Assembly: GCA_037178625.1 (NCBI GenBank)
Contig: CM074129.1
Coordinates: 1,426,001 to 1,490,000 of the forward strand
Length of the DNA stretch: 64,000 nt
Direction of reading: 5' to 3'
Source of the DNA: Skeletonema tropicum
Lineage: Eukaryota; Bacillariophyta; Thalassiosirophyceae; Thalassiosirales; Thalassiosiraceae
How positions within the stretch are numbered: the first letter of the stretch is position 1; the number at the start of each line of letters is the position of its first letter. The position numbers and the translations under genes were made by a program. Below are positions 52,878 to 64,000 of the stretch, piece by piece. The notes under the pieces are model-generated. The model did no database searches. It was given only the letters and a program-made list of their open reading frames with translations, and was not told the DNA's origin.

Positions 52878-53725
52878 TTATTAGAAGGAGTAATGCTGAG
52901 ACGGAGGTATAAGAGGCCAATGGTAAGCTTTCTGTTTTATCTCTTTCTCTGTGTGTGCTGACGTTTCATCTTCAATTGCGCTCACACTCTCAACTAAAAA
53001 TATATCACTTGAACTTTTGCTTTTGTATTTGTATGCTCCTCTGTCAATACTCACATTGTCAGATGGAAGTTGGAAGACGAAAAGGCGGAAGATTGAGATT
53101 GAAGGAGAGAAAGGTTTAGAGAAAGGTAGAAGTAGAAGTAGATGTAGAGACACGGACAAGAATGTTATAGTTATATTTATATGTTAGAGTTTTAGAGATA
53201 GATAGGTTATACAATCAGTACAATCTTGGCCTGGTCGCTGCAGAAGGATAAGGAAAATGTCCATGTTAACTCTTATTTTATGAAAGTATATGTGATATAA
53301 CGAGTGAGTTACAAGAGAGATTGGTGTGCTGGTGTTGGTGCTGCTGCGGTTCTTTGCAGGGATCTTTTGGCTGAGTGCTTTCGCAGGTATGCGACGTTCT
53401 CATGTTTAAATTGCCGCCAAGGCAACACTTTTTTGAACCACCACACCAATAACACCAATGCACTGAAAGGAGGAAGGCAACCAATCAGCGCTTCGATTCC
53501 TCTCCATCGATACCGACATCACTGGATCGGGACGATCGATTGAGCATTCGACCATATTCCTATTGTGCCATCATAGAAAATAGAGACATATTTTTTGCAA
53601 AGTCAAAAGCATTGACGTGCGCGAGGGCATTTTCACATATATTCATTAGACGTGTCACGTGAACCTTCATCATATTCAATTTCTCTCGAGAGAAAGGAGT
53701 ATATTTATATTATTGAAATGATACC
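52878..53725. other. Intergenic region with dispersed repeat, copy 2
   Basis: No gene was found. Bases 53310-53460 contain the blocks shared with 5450-5700. A short frame near 52951-53187 has no recognisable features. The end of the region is the probable promoter of the gene at 53726. Confidence 0.55.
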
Positions 53726-56567
53726 ATGGTGACTACATCCAATAATGATAATGCCGCCACCGCAGCAGCAGCATCCACTGCAGCCACTACAATGAGCAGT
53801 CAGGATGCAACAACCACAAAATCATCATCATCCTCGTCTCAAGCGCTACACCGCCATCCATCCATAACCACATCCACCACCAGCACCAATAATCCACCAC
53901 CACCCTCCCCAGCACTGAGCACGACAAGCAAAGCCAGCAGCATCTACAGCGCTCGTAGTCACAGCAATAGCAGCAGTTGCGGCAATAGCACGAGCGGGAG
54001 TAGTCGAACGAATAACATGTCGGTGGATGATATTTTGTCCAATCCCAAGTTGAGTATGAAGCGGAGGAGGAAGGTTAGGGACACCAGCACTGTTGGTAAT
54101 AATAGTAGTAATAGTAGAGGTGGTGGTGGTGGTAGCACTACAGCGAATTCAGCATTGCAACGACAAACGGCAGCATCAGCTACTTCTATTTCTACGGCAG
54201 CAAAATTGAATCCAGGGCAGGGGGAGCGAAAAAAGAGATTGGAACGATTGCAACGGGAACAATTGGTACAGCGTCGGTTGTTGGGACAGCAACAACAACA
54301 ACAGCAACGGTGGCAGCAGCAGCAGCAACAACAAAAGAAAACTGAGGTGGGACGAAAACTATTCCAACAGCAACACACTACGAAAGAATCAGAAGGTGCA
54401 CATTCGACAACAGCTGCTCATGGGAACTTGCCAACATCATCAACTTCAAAAAGACGGTCTCCACGAGTTTCAACTACTACTGTTACAACGTACAATATCT
54501 CGGAATTATCCAAGAATAGTATATCAAACGAGTTTTCTACTGCTCCTACTGCTTCTGTTGGGCCCTCTGCACAATCTTCTGCGCAAGGTGAACCAACAAA
54601 CACTGAAAAAGAAGATCGTGGTGACCACAATGATACTACTTTGGATGATACAATCGTACAGAACAACCCAGCAACAGTGGAATCTGCCCTATCGTCACTT
54701 CTATCCAACTACAAGTCTTGCATTTCCATCGCCAACGAAGATAATTCACAACCAACAAATAATCAAGATGAAACAGAAACGAATGAAAAGAACGCAACCA
54801 CTGAAGCATCTACAGCAGTGTCCCCCTGGAGTGTGATTCAAGTGCTACCTCAACTATTGCAATTTGTCAATCTCAAACAACCAACGACATCTACTACTAC
54901 AACTGGTAGCTATCCATCTACAAAGGGTGGAGCAGAACAAGAGAAACATCAATTATACATTCAAAAAGAATTGAGCAAGGTGGTCTGTTCAGTTGCAATG
55001 ATGAAGCGACGAGTGATGAATCGAACTGTTGGATTGGAGAGTGCTATAAATGATGGTAACAATGATGACACAGTGGTAGATGCAGCACAACAACAACAAC
55101 TAGTTGCCGAGAGGGAAGCGTCATTATTGCAAATGATACAAATTCAAGTGTGGATTCGTATGATGATGTGGTCTTTGGAAGGTGAGGCTGGATGGACTTA
55201 TTTGCAAGAGGTTGTGAATGTGACGGAAGAGGATGATGAACAAGATGCAGATGATGGTATGAAGGTTGGCAAGAAGCAAAAGAAAAAGAAGAAGAAAAAG
55301 GGCAAGCGGAAGCAACTGATCAAGGATGCGAATGGGGTGTCAACCAAGCAAGAAGATCAGCAGGCACCGAGGCAAGCACTGATAGATCATTTGACTGCAT
55401 TACTCGAACTTGTTCCCTACGTATTACCTCCATCCATGGACTTTTCCGTTTGCATCAAGGACATATTAACATTTGGATATCGGCAGAACGTTCCCGAGTA
55501 TGGAACAGAGATTCTAGAACACTTTGAGATTGAACTTGTGGAACCTATTGCATTGAAGAGGAGTGGGACGGATGATACATCTCGTCGATCGACTAGGTCA
55601 GAAGTTTCACATTCTCCAGTAAAGAATAGTTCTACGAATGGTAGTGCTGGAGGTGCTACTAGTCCAAGTAGACAAATTGCGGAACGGAGAGCAAAGCGTC
55701 AACAAGCCTACTTTGCATCTCTCATGGAAGAAGAAAAGGCACCTGCTTCTACCACGTCCATCAATGCTGACGATGAATCAGCCACTATCACTGGATCAAT
55801 CAGTACAGTCACATCTACCTCACGAGGGTCGAAACGAAGTCGTGGTCCCGACATTGAAAAGGATGATACCAAGCTACTCAAAACATCCGTAAGTTTGACA
55901 GCCGCAGTGAAACCGAAGAGTAAGGAGAATCCATTCTTGAAAGGTTCCGCTCGTGGGACGTATGTGGGAAGTCACCTAAGTTCCAAGCTGTCGAATATAT
56001 CAACCTTGTTTCGTGAGGTGACAGTTCCTGTAAAGAAGCCAAAGATGAGAAGAACAACACCTACAGCATCGTTGTTGACCAACAATAAGAGAAAGGCTGC
56101 TGCGCCAAAAGAAAAGAAGAGAAAGGGTGATGAAGCTGGACTCAAGGCTCCTTTCAACATTACTGCCAAAGTTACAAGAGAACAACTCCACGTCAGCGAG
56201 AAGACGAGGATTAGAGAGACCCCTACGAAGAAACTCCGAGTTGACAGGACCTCGTTAGGCTGATACCTACCCACCCTTATCCACGCCCAGGCGAATTATT
56301 GAAGAAACTCCTGCCAAGCCATCTCGACGAGTTGTCATTTCTGAGACACCTCAACCACAACCAAGATTTCGAAGGCAGCAGCTTGACTACTTGCCGGGCG
56401 CTCGTCATTATCCGCAAGGAAGAAGAGTACGTCATCAACATACTAGCAACAATACCAACAATGATGGCCTCTCACCAATGATTCAGTATGGAGGTTTGTC
56501 TCCAATGCCTCAGAAGAAGAATGTGGTTGCAGATGCTGCCAAGGCAGCTGCAAGGAAGAGGAAATGA
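53726..56567 (+). CDS. Putative Treslin/Sld3-like DNA replication initiation factor
   Basis: A long frame from ATG at 53726 ends at 56263, but clear coding sense (RIIEETPAKPSRRVVISETPQPQ ... AAKAAARKRK) continues one frame over to the TGA at 56567. Either a single G insertion near 56258 or a 37-nt GT-AG intron at 56254-56290 restores one product of about 934-946 residues. The first ~240 residues are low complexity (Ala/Thr/Ser, poly-Gln). The middle (about 340-620) is helical (QIQVWIRMMMWSLEG, LIDHLTALLELVPYVLPPSMDF), resembling the Sld3/Treslin central domain. RQIAERRAKRQQAYFASLMEEE and FLKGSARGTYVGSHLSSKLSNISTLFREV precede a basic tail with TPTK/TPAK/SETP sites of the CDK type that Treslin/Sld3 uses to bind BRCT proteins. 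The assignment rests on these patterns only. Another nuclear CDK substrate is possible. Confidence 0.4.
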
Positions 56568-56963
56568 TAATGTTCAATTCACATACATCTTCATTTAGTT
56601 TTGTATTATGATAGAATTGTAGTAAAGAGAAGATATTACATAAGATACAATTGAAGTTTTCATCGATTTGTCATGACAAGGTATCTGTGATGCGTTCAGT
56701 TCCAGTCCATCCGAGCCAAGCAATCCTCCTCGACATCCTCCTCGACATGATGTTGTGACACACATCAGTAGGGCACACGCGAATCTCGCTTCTTGATGCA
56801 CAAAAAAACTCAAAACACGAACGAACACCCGGGACTTCGGATTTCTATGCAACTTTCACACTTCCCATCCACTCGTCACTATCGGTTGACTGACAGCATA
56901 AGAAGTCGCGGAAGAGGACTGAAGATAGATAAGACTGCCAAACATATCATAATTTTTGTGAAA
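56568..56963. other. Intergenic region / 5' leader of channel gene
   Basis: No gene was seen. The frame of the channel gene is open upstream to an ATG at 56796, so the true start could lie 56 codons earlier than annotated. Confidence 0.5.
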
Positions 56964-59332
56964 ATGACGGTAACGGATGATAGCAACGACGCAACTAACG
57001 GCGGGGATGGCTCGGAAGCCGCAATGCCCGAGGAAGAGTCGGGAATGAGAGACGATGAAGTCGGTACTGATGATCGCAACTTAAACGAAGACGGGGGAGC
57101 AAAAACAAAAGCTTTCATGAAATGTTTCAAACTTTTTGGTGGTTTCTACCATCGTGCCATCGCTGCCTGGCCTAGAACATCGGCCTTAGCATTTGGAGTT
57201 GTTCTGCCATTATTCCTTCTTATTGCTTTGAGCGTCTTCTTTGGTGAGTAACATATGATATGTACATACTACATGCATATCTACACAACGGTGTATTCAT
57301 ATTCAATCTAACCTTTCCAATACCTTCCAATTCTTAGGATACTTCTTGGCTCAATTTGAGGGGCCTGGCGAGATTGATCACAACAATGATGTCATCTCTA
57401 CGCGGATAGCGCTCGCCTTACAGGATCAGCTAGTTGGTAATATCACTGAGAATCTACCTTATCTTTGTGCATGCACATACTTGAAAGAAATTAAGAAGCG
57501 AGACATATATGATGAGAAGGAAGCAAAGTATGAGCAATGTCTTGAGGATCAAGCACTTCAAAGGGTGCCTTCAACCTATCCTTCTTTTCAGCCATCAATG
57601 AATCCTTCGTTCATACCTTCGATGGATCCTAACGCAACATCTTTGGCATGGAACGGTACTGCTGATTCAACAAGTATTTTACCTATCATTGAACCAAGTC
57701 CAACAATCTCAACAAGCAATACTACTGCATCTAACTCTACCAAAAATGAACCAATTGTATGCAAAAAACCAAAGTCACTGCAGACGGAGACGATTGAGTC
57801 AGCTATTCAGGAGGTCTTCGAATCTCAATTCAAGAGATGTGAAGATATTCCACAGAACACACGCTCGAACTCTTTCGATTCAGATGACTGCTATGATGCA
57901 TTTGAAGATGACATTGAATTAAACACAACAGATCTGTTGAAGGAGATGAATGAGTGTGGCACTGAAGCGTTGAAGATTGCTGATAATTATAAGCTGGAGA
58001 GTGTCATTACAAAGAGTCTATCCGATGCATCTCTATCATGGAACTGGAATCGTTGCACGGATAATAGTGATGATTGGGAACAGAAAGCAGCAAAGAATCT
58101 GAATCAGATATTTGTAAGTTCTTTGTTTGACTCATTGTTTGGAACTTGAATGTTTTCTTTCTCATATTAATTCTTGTCCCTTGTAGAATCCTTGGGTTGA
58201 TGTTTCCTACCTTAACCCAAACGCTCTAGACGACCAAGCTGAAGCTGCGTGGATGACGGACCAGCAGGATCTTTATTGCGACTATGTAAGAGATGGTCAT
58301 ATCGAAGGAGGTAAAGATCTCTCTGACGCACGTTATTATGCACTCGAAAAATCATTCGAGGAAGCAAGCGGCTTCGAAAATGATAATTGCTTCCCAAACA
58401 TGGTAAGGACCAGGTTTTGGTCAAATATAACCTGCTGCTAGCTGTCTGTATAACTGATTTCTAACTTTCTCTTAACACTATTATCACAGTGGGCGGGCGC
58501 TTGGTTTTGGTTTACAATCATGACGACAGTTGGGTAGTAAGTCACTCATTGCATTACAGCTTATACATCATTATCGGATCGCTAATATGCTAACAATATT
58601 CTTCTCTCCAGTGGTAATACTGCCCCCGAAACGGATGGTGGCAGGGTAATGATCTACACACTTGGATTTGTTTCCATTCTGGTCTTCGGTGTAGTCCTCG
58701 GAAAGGCTGGATCAATTGTCGTAGCCATTGTCGAAGACTTTCTCCTACGAACTCGTCTAAGCTTTTTGACTCGCAGCTGGATTCAGATGATTATATGGGG
58801 CGGTCTCTACTACATTTGGTGCTTACTGATTGCTGCTTACTATATCTATTGGCATTCGCTAAGATTTGATGGAAGTGCAGACGTGACTTTGGAGGATTCT
58901 TATTGGTTTGCCTATATCACTACAACTACTGTGGGTTTAGGTGATTACTACCTCGATCACGCAGCAATTATTGGCATTGATTTACTCATCTGGCCTCTCT
59001 TGATCTTGTATGGGTTTGTATTACTCGCAGCGTTTCTCACAGCTTTGGGCACATTCATTCAAGCGAGCGATGATGGAACTGAGTTTGCCGACAAGTTGGC
59101 TGCAGAGCAGAGTTTGTTTTCCTGCTTTCCGAAATGGTTCCAAAGAGATGCAGAATTTGATGCAGCAGTTTCCTCAAAGGGTTCGTCAATTGGTGGTATC
59201 AATCGTCGGCCTTGTGTAGGTAAGAGTGACGAGAATGCACCGATGAACGAGTCGGTAGTGGATGAAGGGACTGACGCGGCTGATGCCGCAATTCCTGTTT
59301 TGAACGATGGCAATGATGGTTCATCTTCTTAA
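56964..59332 (+). CDS. Two-pore-domain potassium channel (K2P/TPK type)
   Basis: Five exons (56964-57243, 57338-58113, 58187-58402, 58490-58536, 58612-59332) join in-frame at GT-AG introns of 73-94 bp to give 679 residues. After an acidic cytosolic N-terminus, TM1 (FGVVLPLFLLIALSVFFG, ~res 75-97) leads to a very long outer loop of ~330 residues. That loop has Cys, NxT/S sites and a Pro/Ser-rich segment. Pore 1 carries the K+ filter TVGYG (~437-441), its Tyr codon split by an intron. TM2 (~450-475), TM3 (~490-517), pore 2 with TTTTVGLGDYY (~543-553) and TM4 (~560-590) follow, then a hydrophilic tail. Two filters and four helices define a K2P/TPK channel, which dimerises to set membrane potential. 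Without EF hands in the tail, Ca2+ control as in plant TPKs is not expected. Plasma or vacuolar membrane cannot be decided. Confidence 0.88.
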
Positions 59333-60000
59333 TCTGGTGTATAGAGACACGGGCAGGGGGCAACAGAAGTGAGAACTCGAGCTTTAAGATGTAAACATAT
59401 CTTACTTTAAAGTTGTCAAGTAAAGTTGCAGTGCCTCTCGTAGGATACAATAGGCTCAGCACGAAGAAAAGAAAGCCCTGCCCTGCTGTGGGCCTGGTTT
59501 CTAGAAGTAGGTAGGTCCAGTCTCTCTTCTACATACACAATGGAATTCAAGAGAAGAAGTTGATGATGTCAGCCTCCCTCCTTTCTTATTCCGCCCTGCT
59601 CAATAGAGAGAGAGTGCAGCACATCATACCTCTCTATCTCTAGAGAAGAGGAAGTGAGGAAGATTGATTATCGAGGGTTATGGAGGACAAGTACTGGTAG
59701 AGGTGTTAAGGTACGGCTTATCTATGTACGATCCGCGACTGATTGATGATTGAAACTAACTTTCAGCGTGGTAATTGACACCTTCGAACTCTTCTTTTTT
59801 ACCTATTACTTATGCCTCCATGCGTTGAATTATTTATTTTTCCACAGTTGCAACGAAATAACAATCGATCAAGCCATTTCAGTGCTCTTTCGTATTATCG
59901 TGGAGGAAACCATTCAAATCGATACAGGACGATACCCGCGCCATCCTTTTGACGAAGCACTACCATATTGCTCTTGCTATCAGCCATCTGAAGATTGAAA
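59333..60000. other. Intergenic region
   Basis: No gene was seen. There are short purine-rich runs (GAGAGAGAG near 59607, AGAGAAGAGG near 59642) and AT-rich sequence before the next start. Confidence 0.5.
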
Positions 60001-62450
60001 ATGAGTAAGGAGTCACCGCCTCCGTCACCATCAAAAGCAGCCGCGGCGGCCGCGGCCGCAACGGCCGCAGAAGCAGATCTGAACATCATCGTTCCCAGCT
60101 TAGGCCCCGATGCCACCCTTGAACAACGTCAGCTCGCCGAATTCAATCAATGGGTCAACCGCTATAATAATTATCAGCATCAATTGGAGGCTTATTGGAG
60201 GGGAAGGTTGCAAGGCGAGGTGGCAGGTGAAGGGAATAGCAGTAACGCTTCTCATAGTAAGAAGGGCTCAATCAACAAGGATAAGTGGATGAGTCGATAT
60301 GAGGAATTGGTGAGTGTTCACATGATGTGTGTTGATCGGGGGGGAGGAAAGGATGCATGTTATGCAGTCTTCTCTCAATGGCGCCCTCTTATCTCCTAAT
60401 TATGTAACTCACACCGTCTCTTGACAACACCCTTTCTCTCCTCTTTCTTTTTCAACAGAAAGAGTTCAAGGAAGAACACGGAACAACCAATGTACCCAGT
60501 CAATTCACCTACAAACTCACACCACCCCTCGGAGACTGGTGCAAGAGAGTCCGTCGTGTCAAAAAAGACGGAAAACTTTCCGACGAGCGTGAGAAGTTGC
60601 TTCTGGACATTGGATTCGAGTTCGAGAAGCCCAAGGGGGGAGACCGAAAGGTTAGCTTTAGCGGGGTTTGGAACAAGGCCTATCTTGAACTGTGTCAATA
60701 TCAGCTGGAGAACGGGAACGTTGAAGTCCCCGATAATTACAAACACACCCCGGAATCTTCCTGCCTTTTGGATATGTGGATTAAGCGGCAGAGGACGGCA
60801 TTCAAGGCGGGAAAGCTGGATAACGACCTCATCCAAAAGTTGGAGGAGTTGGGAGTTGATCTTTCAGGACGTGCCAGGCCTTTTGGGTATGAGATGGATG
60901 CCGAATGGACTGCTGGCTACAAGGACTTGAAGAAATACAGTGATGCAAACGGCAACTGTGATGTACCAGAAGACGATGCAAATCTTGGTGTGTGGGTAAA
61001 CGCTCAGCGTTGGGCATATGGTGAAGGTCAGCTCAACCAGCACAAGGTTGGTATGCTACAAAACCTTGGGTTCAACTTCTTCCCGAAGGGACCTACAGTC
61101 AACAAAGATCCCTGGGATACCCGCTTTTCCGAGCTTCAAGCCTACCACCAAGTTCATGGTGACACAAATGTTCCGAGGTACTACCCCCTCAACTTGGCAC
61201 TTGGAGAGTTTGTTCATAATCTTCGCACCGGTTATCAGCATGGTGCTCTCACAGAGGATCGCAAGAAAGTATTGAAAGACATTGGGTTTACCCTTGTGAA
61301 GAATAAAGGACGTAAGAACTACATGAACAAATGGGACACTACCTTCGAGGAACTAAAGCGCTACAAGGCCAAGCATGGAACGATTGACATACCTGCTAGC
61401 GACAAGTCTAATGAATCGCTTGCTGGATGGATCACTCTTCAAAAGCGTTATCACAGGGATAAAACCCTCAAGAAGGACCGGTACGAGAAGCTCAAGTCGC
61501 TTGGCCTCGTTTTTGGAACAAATAATCAACAGCGAAATTCCTGGGAAAGTCAGTATAAGGATATTGTCGATTTCAAGGAAGAGCATGGGCACCTCAAGAT
61601 CCCAACGAATTACGAGCGCAACCCATCACTGTACTATTGGATCGGAACTCAACGTCAGTCTTACAAACATGGGAAACTCTCTGAGGAGCGTATCCAAAAA
61701 TTGACTGAGCTTGGTGTCGAGCTGGAGATTCAGCAGTCGAGGGAGAAGACTAAGGGAAGAACTGGGCCTGCATTTTTGAGCCCAAGTGAGTTTGAAAGAT
61801 GTCTCGCCAGTTTAATCAAATACAAGGAGGAGCATGGTGATTGCAACGTATCTCAAAGAGAGGAGAAGGATAGGTTAGGTCCGTTCTGCCACTACATGAG
61901 ATATTATCATAAGCAGGGTAAGCTGTCCGCAGAACAAATCAAAAAGCTCTCTGATGTTGGATTCAGCTTCAATGTGATTGACACTCGTTGGTCCGAAAAG
62001 TATGAAGAGATGGTCGCTTTCAAAGAGGAAAATGGTAACTGCGATCTACCATTGGGCCACAGCTTGTACGCTTGGGCCATGTACCAAAAACAAGCATTCA
62101 AAAGTGGCAAACTAGCCCAGGACAGAGTCGATCTTCTTCGTAACATCGACTTCAATCTCGATAGACCTTCTAGGGCAAGCAGAAAGTCGGCAGGCGAGGC
62201 ACTTTCCCCAATGGCCACAGAGAAAGTGGATCGTGATGAGTATCTCTCGGAGCTCTGGGAAAAGTCGTTCAATGAAATGGTTGAATACAAAGAGAAGTAT
62301 GGAAATTGCAAAATTCCCGTGAACTATGCTGCCAATCCTTCTTTGGGAGCGTGGGCTTTTGCTCAGAAAATGGCTCACAAGAAGAGCAAACTGTCTGAAG
62401 AAAGGGTCCAAAAACTGACTGAAATTGGGTTTGCTCTTGGAGAGAAGTAG
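60001..62450 (+). CDS. Helicase-associated (HA) domain repeat protein
   Basis: Two exons (60001-60309, 60459-62450; 149-bp GTGAGT...CAACAG intron) give 766 residues. After an Ala-rich N-terminus come nine consecutive repeats of about 65-70 residues of the HA type (W-x4-F-x-EL-x2-YK-x3-HG-x3-VP...LG-W-x3-QR...L...R...L-x2-LGF). Examples are DKWMSRYEELKEFKEEHG (spanning the intron), NKWDTTFEELKRYKAKHG and ELWEKSFNEMVEYKEKYG. The family (PF03457) was named from bacterial helicases; eukaryotic algae have expanded stand-alone versions, some thought to bind nucleic acid. No helicase or other catalytic domain is present. The ATG at 60001 is the first in frame after TTG; an N-terminal Ala/Thr run (KAAAAAAAATAAEA) is coded by GCN repeats. 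Its role is unknown. Confidence 0.88.
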
Positions 62451-62968
62451 AAAATGCACGAGTATTTGTTTGTTGTTACATGAGATTCAAGTAGTATGCA
62501 TATAAGAATAGTGAAAAACGAAAGTCCTGGCCTAACTGAAGCAGATACTTAATGTGTTGCCGTTGTTATGATCGGCAGTAGTCAACCCTGGCATTGTTGT
62601 ACGGTATCTTCTTCCGGCATGCAATCAATCAAGCGACAAAAAATCAACCAAGCTCGACAACTTCAACTGTGAGGAATTGGAGCTCATAACCGCAGATCCA
62701 CCGAGGGTGATTTTTTGTAATGTCCAATAGATCGGCATTCGCGACAACAAAGTTAGTTTTTCGAACCTAATCTATGTAGGTAGATAGAAAAAAAGCTATT
62801 AGGGGGGTAAACCTTTCGTCACTTGTGAGGGGTCACATCTCCATTTCGATGTGACGTACGAAGCGGTGGCTTTTTTGGCATGCATTTTTGACAGCCGCCC
62901 GATGCAATGCCCGCCAGATGCGATCACCAAACCCTACCATAGCCGCAAATCCAAAGCTAGCTGTCACC
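62451..62968. other. Intergenic region
   Basis: No gene was seen. The upstream part is the 3' region of the HA-repeat gene; the downstream part is the probable promoter of the symporter gene. Confidence 0.5.
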
Positions 62969-64000
62969 ATGGTCAAGTTTGCCTACGCCTCAATCCTCCT
63001 CGTCCCAGCTGCCTACGGGTTTGCTCCTTCAATCACAAGCGCTCCGGTACGTTGCAGCACAGCAATCGATTTTGACTACGGCTTTCATCACAATGTCGTG
63101 ATTTGCAAAACACATGTCATATGTCTTCTTCATGAACTATGCTTGGTGCAATTCATGTCATGACGAAGCAGAAGATTGCAATTTTCAATTGGAAATTGCG
63201 TTTCATTTCGTTTCGTACGCTCTTTCGTTTAATTGAGTTAACCACTTTTGCTCATATCGCGTTTCAATTGCATGTCATAGGTCCTTCACAATGTTGGAAA
63301 TGCCATCAGCTCCCGACCGGCCTTCGCATCTGACAAGCGTAGATCAATTGCGCCTTTGTCCATGGCAAGCTCATCAGCTTTGAAGATGGTAAGTACACAA
63401 CAAATCAAGATTTTTTATCATGTGCACATCTTATGCAAACAATGTCATCGATACGTGCGGTATGTAATGACATTTGTCGTCTTAAATAAAAAATGATGTC
63501 CCTCATCTCAATTCAACTCCTCCCTTCGTCAAACAGAGTGATGCTGCTGCAGATGGAGAAAAATCTCTCGGATCAAAAATCTTTGAAGTATACACAAAAA
63601 CTGCCAATGCTGCCACAACTCTATTCCCCCTCTGGACTGTCTTGTTCACTGCCATTGCTCTCAAAAAGCCATCTACATTCGATTTCTTCACCACGGAATA
63701 TTTCACAGCAGCGTTGGCAGCACTTATGCTTTCCATGGGTATTACCTTGACACCTCAGGATTTTGTAGAAGTTACCAAGGAGCCTAGCTCCGTATTGATG
63801 CAATTCTCTCTGTGTTATGGTATGATGCCTGCTTTGGCGTTCGTGCTTGGTAAGGCCTTTGGATTGGAAGCTGGACTTTTGGCTGGTATGGTCCTTGTTG
63901 GAAGTATCAATGGTGGACAGGCGAGTAACTTGTGTACTTATATTGCCAAGGGAAATGTTGCTTTGAGTGTGTTGATGACTACTGCTACCACTGTTGGAGC
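62969..64000 (+). CDS. Plastid-targeted BASS-family sodium symporter, 5' part
   Basis: Exons 62969-63046, 63281-63388 and 63537 to the window edge join in-frame (introns GTACGT...ATAG and GTAAGT...ACAG). The N-terminus is a bipartite plastid presequence: a signal peptide (MVKFAYASILLVPAAYG) followed by Phe-Ala-Pro, the diatom ASAFAP-type motif, then a Ser/Arg-rich transit segment (SSRPAFASDKRRS). The mature part shows hydrophobic helices (LFPLWTVLFTAIALKK, YFTAALAALMLSMGITLTPQDF, FSLCYGMMPALAFVLG) and VLVGSINGGQASNLCTYIA, the BASS signature region. BASS carriers move organic anions such as pyruvate or bile acids with sodium; here import across the inner plastid envelope is inferred. The C-terminus lies beyond the window, so the subfamily cannot be fixed. 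Confidence 0.85.

Noticed and set aside
52951..53187. Small plus-strand frame after the disrupted gene
   Set aside because: Biased, Arg/Lys-rich end made from a GTAGAAGTAGAAGTAGA-like simple repeat; no support as a gene.

Overview
The window looks like nuclear DNA of a diatom, probably a centric one (inference). The evidence is GT-AG introns of about 75-330 bp, secreted proteins with Pro/Ser/Thr-Ala repeats of the diatom cell-surface type, a plastid-type precursor with a Phe-Ala-Pro motif after its signal peptide, a helicase-associated-repeat protein, and CoDi-like Copia retrotransposons. No bacterial features, rRNA, tRNA or CRISPR array were seen.

Left flank (1-6846): the 5' part of a MULE/FAR1-type transposase running off the window edge on the minus strand, a two-exon gene for a PT-repeat type I membrane protein, a small hypothetical gene, and the first 243 codons of a secreted-protein gene.

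Centre (6847-52272): that gene is interrupted in-frame by a 45.4 kb nest of transposons. The outermost element is a Ty3/Gypsy retrotransposon (A, minus strand, 339-bp LTRs that read identical, target duplication CACAG). Into A are inserted: E1 (10662-23419), a 12.8 kb Plavaka/CACTA-like DNA transposon at a GTAC target, carrying a giant Ulp1-type protease ORF, a frameshifted transposase and a spliced accessory gene; E3 (23891-28592), a non-autonomous relative with a ~142-bp minisatellite and a chain of micro-exon/intron units; E2 (28707-31994), an inverted, one-ended copy of E1 bordered by a 46-bp target duplication; B (32915-38790), an LTR element with a long ORF of unknown type, itself split by the small LTR element C (35742-37523); D (39250-47434), an intact CoDi-like Copia element; and probably G (about 47504-51223), which carries a three-exon gene. 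A's protease, reverse transcriptase, RNase H and integrase can be followed through the insertions. Without the insertions A would be about 6.8 kb.

Right flank (52273-64000): the rest of the disrupted gene (which also has a premature TAA), a putative Treslin/Sld3-like replication factor, a five-exon two-pore-domain potassium channel, a nine-repeat helicase-associated-domain protein, and the 5' part of a plastid-targeted BASS-family sodium symporter.

B, C and D share primer-binding and polypurine sequences, so B and C are probably mobilised by D-type Copia enzymes (inference). Because A must predate everything inside it and its LTRs show no differences, the whole nest was probably assembled recently.
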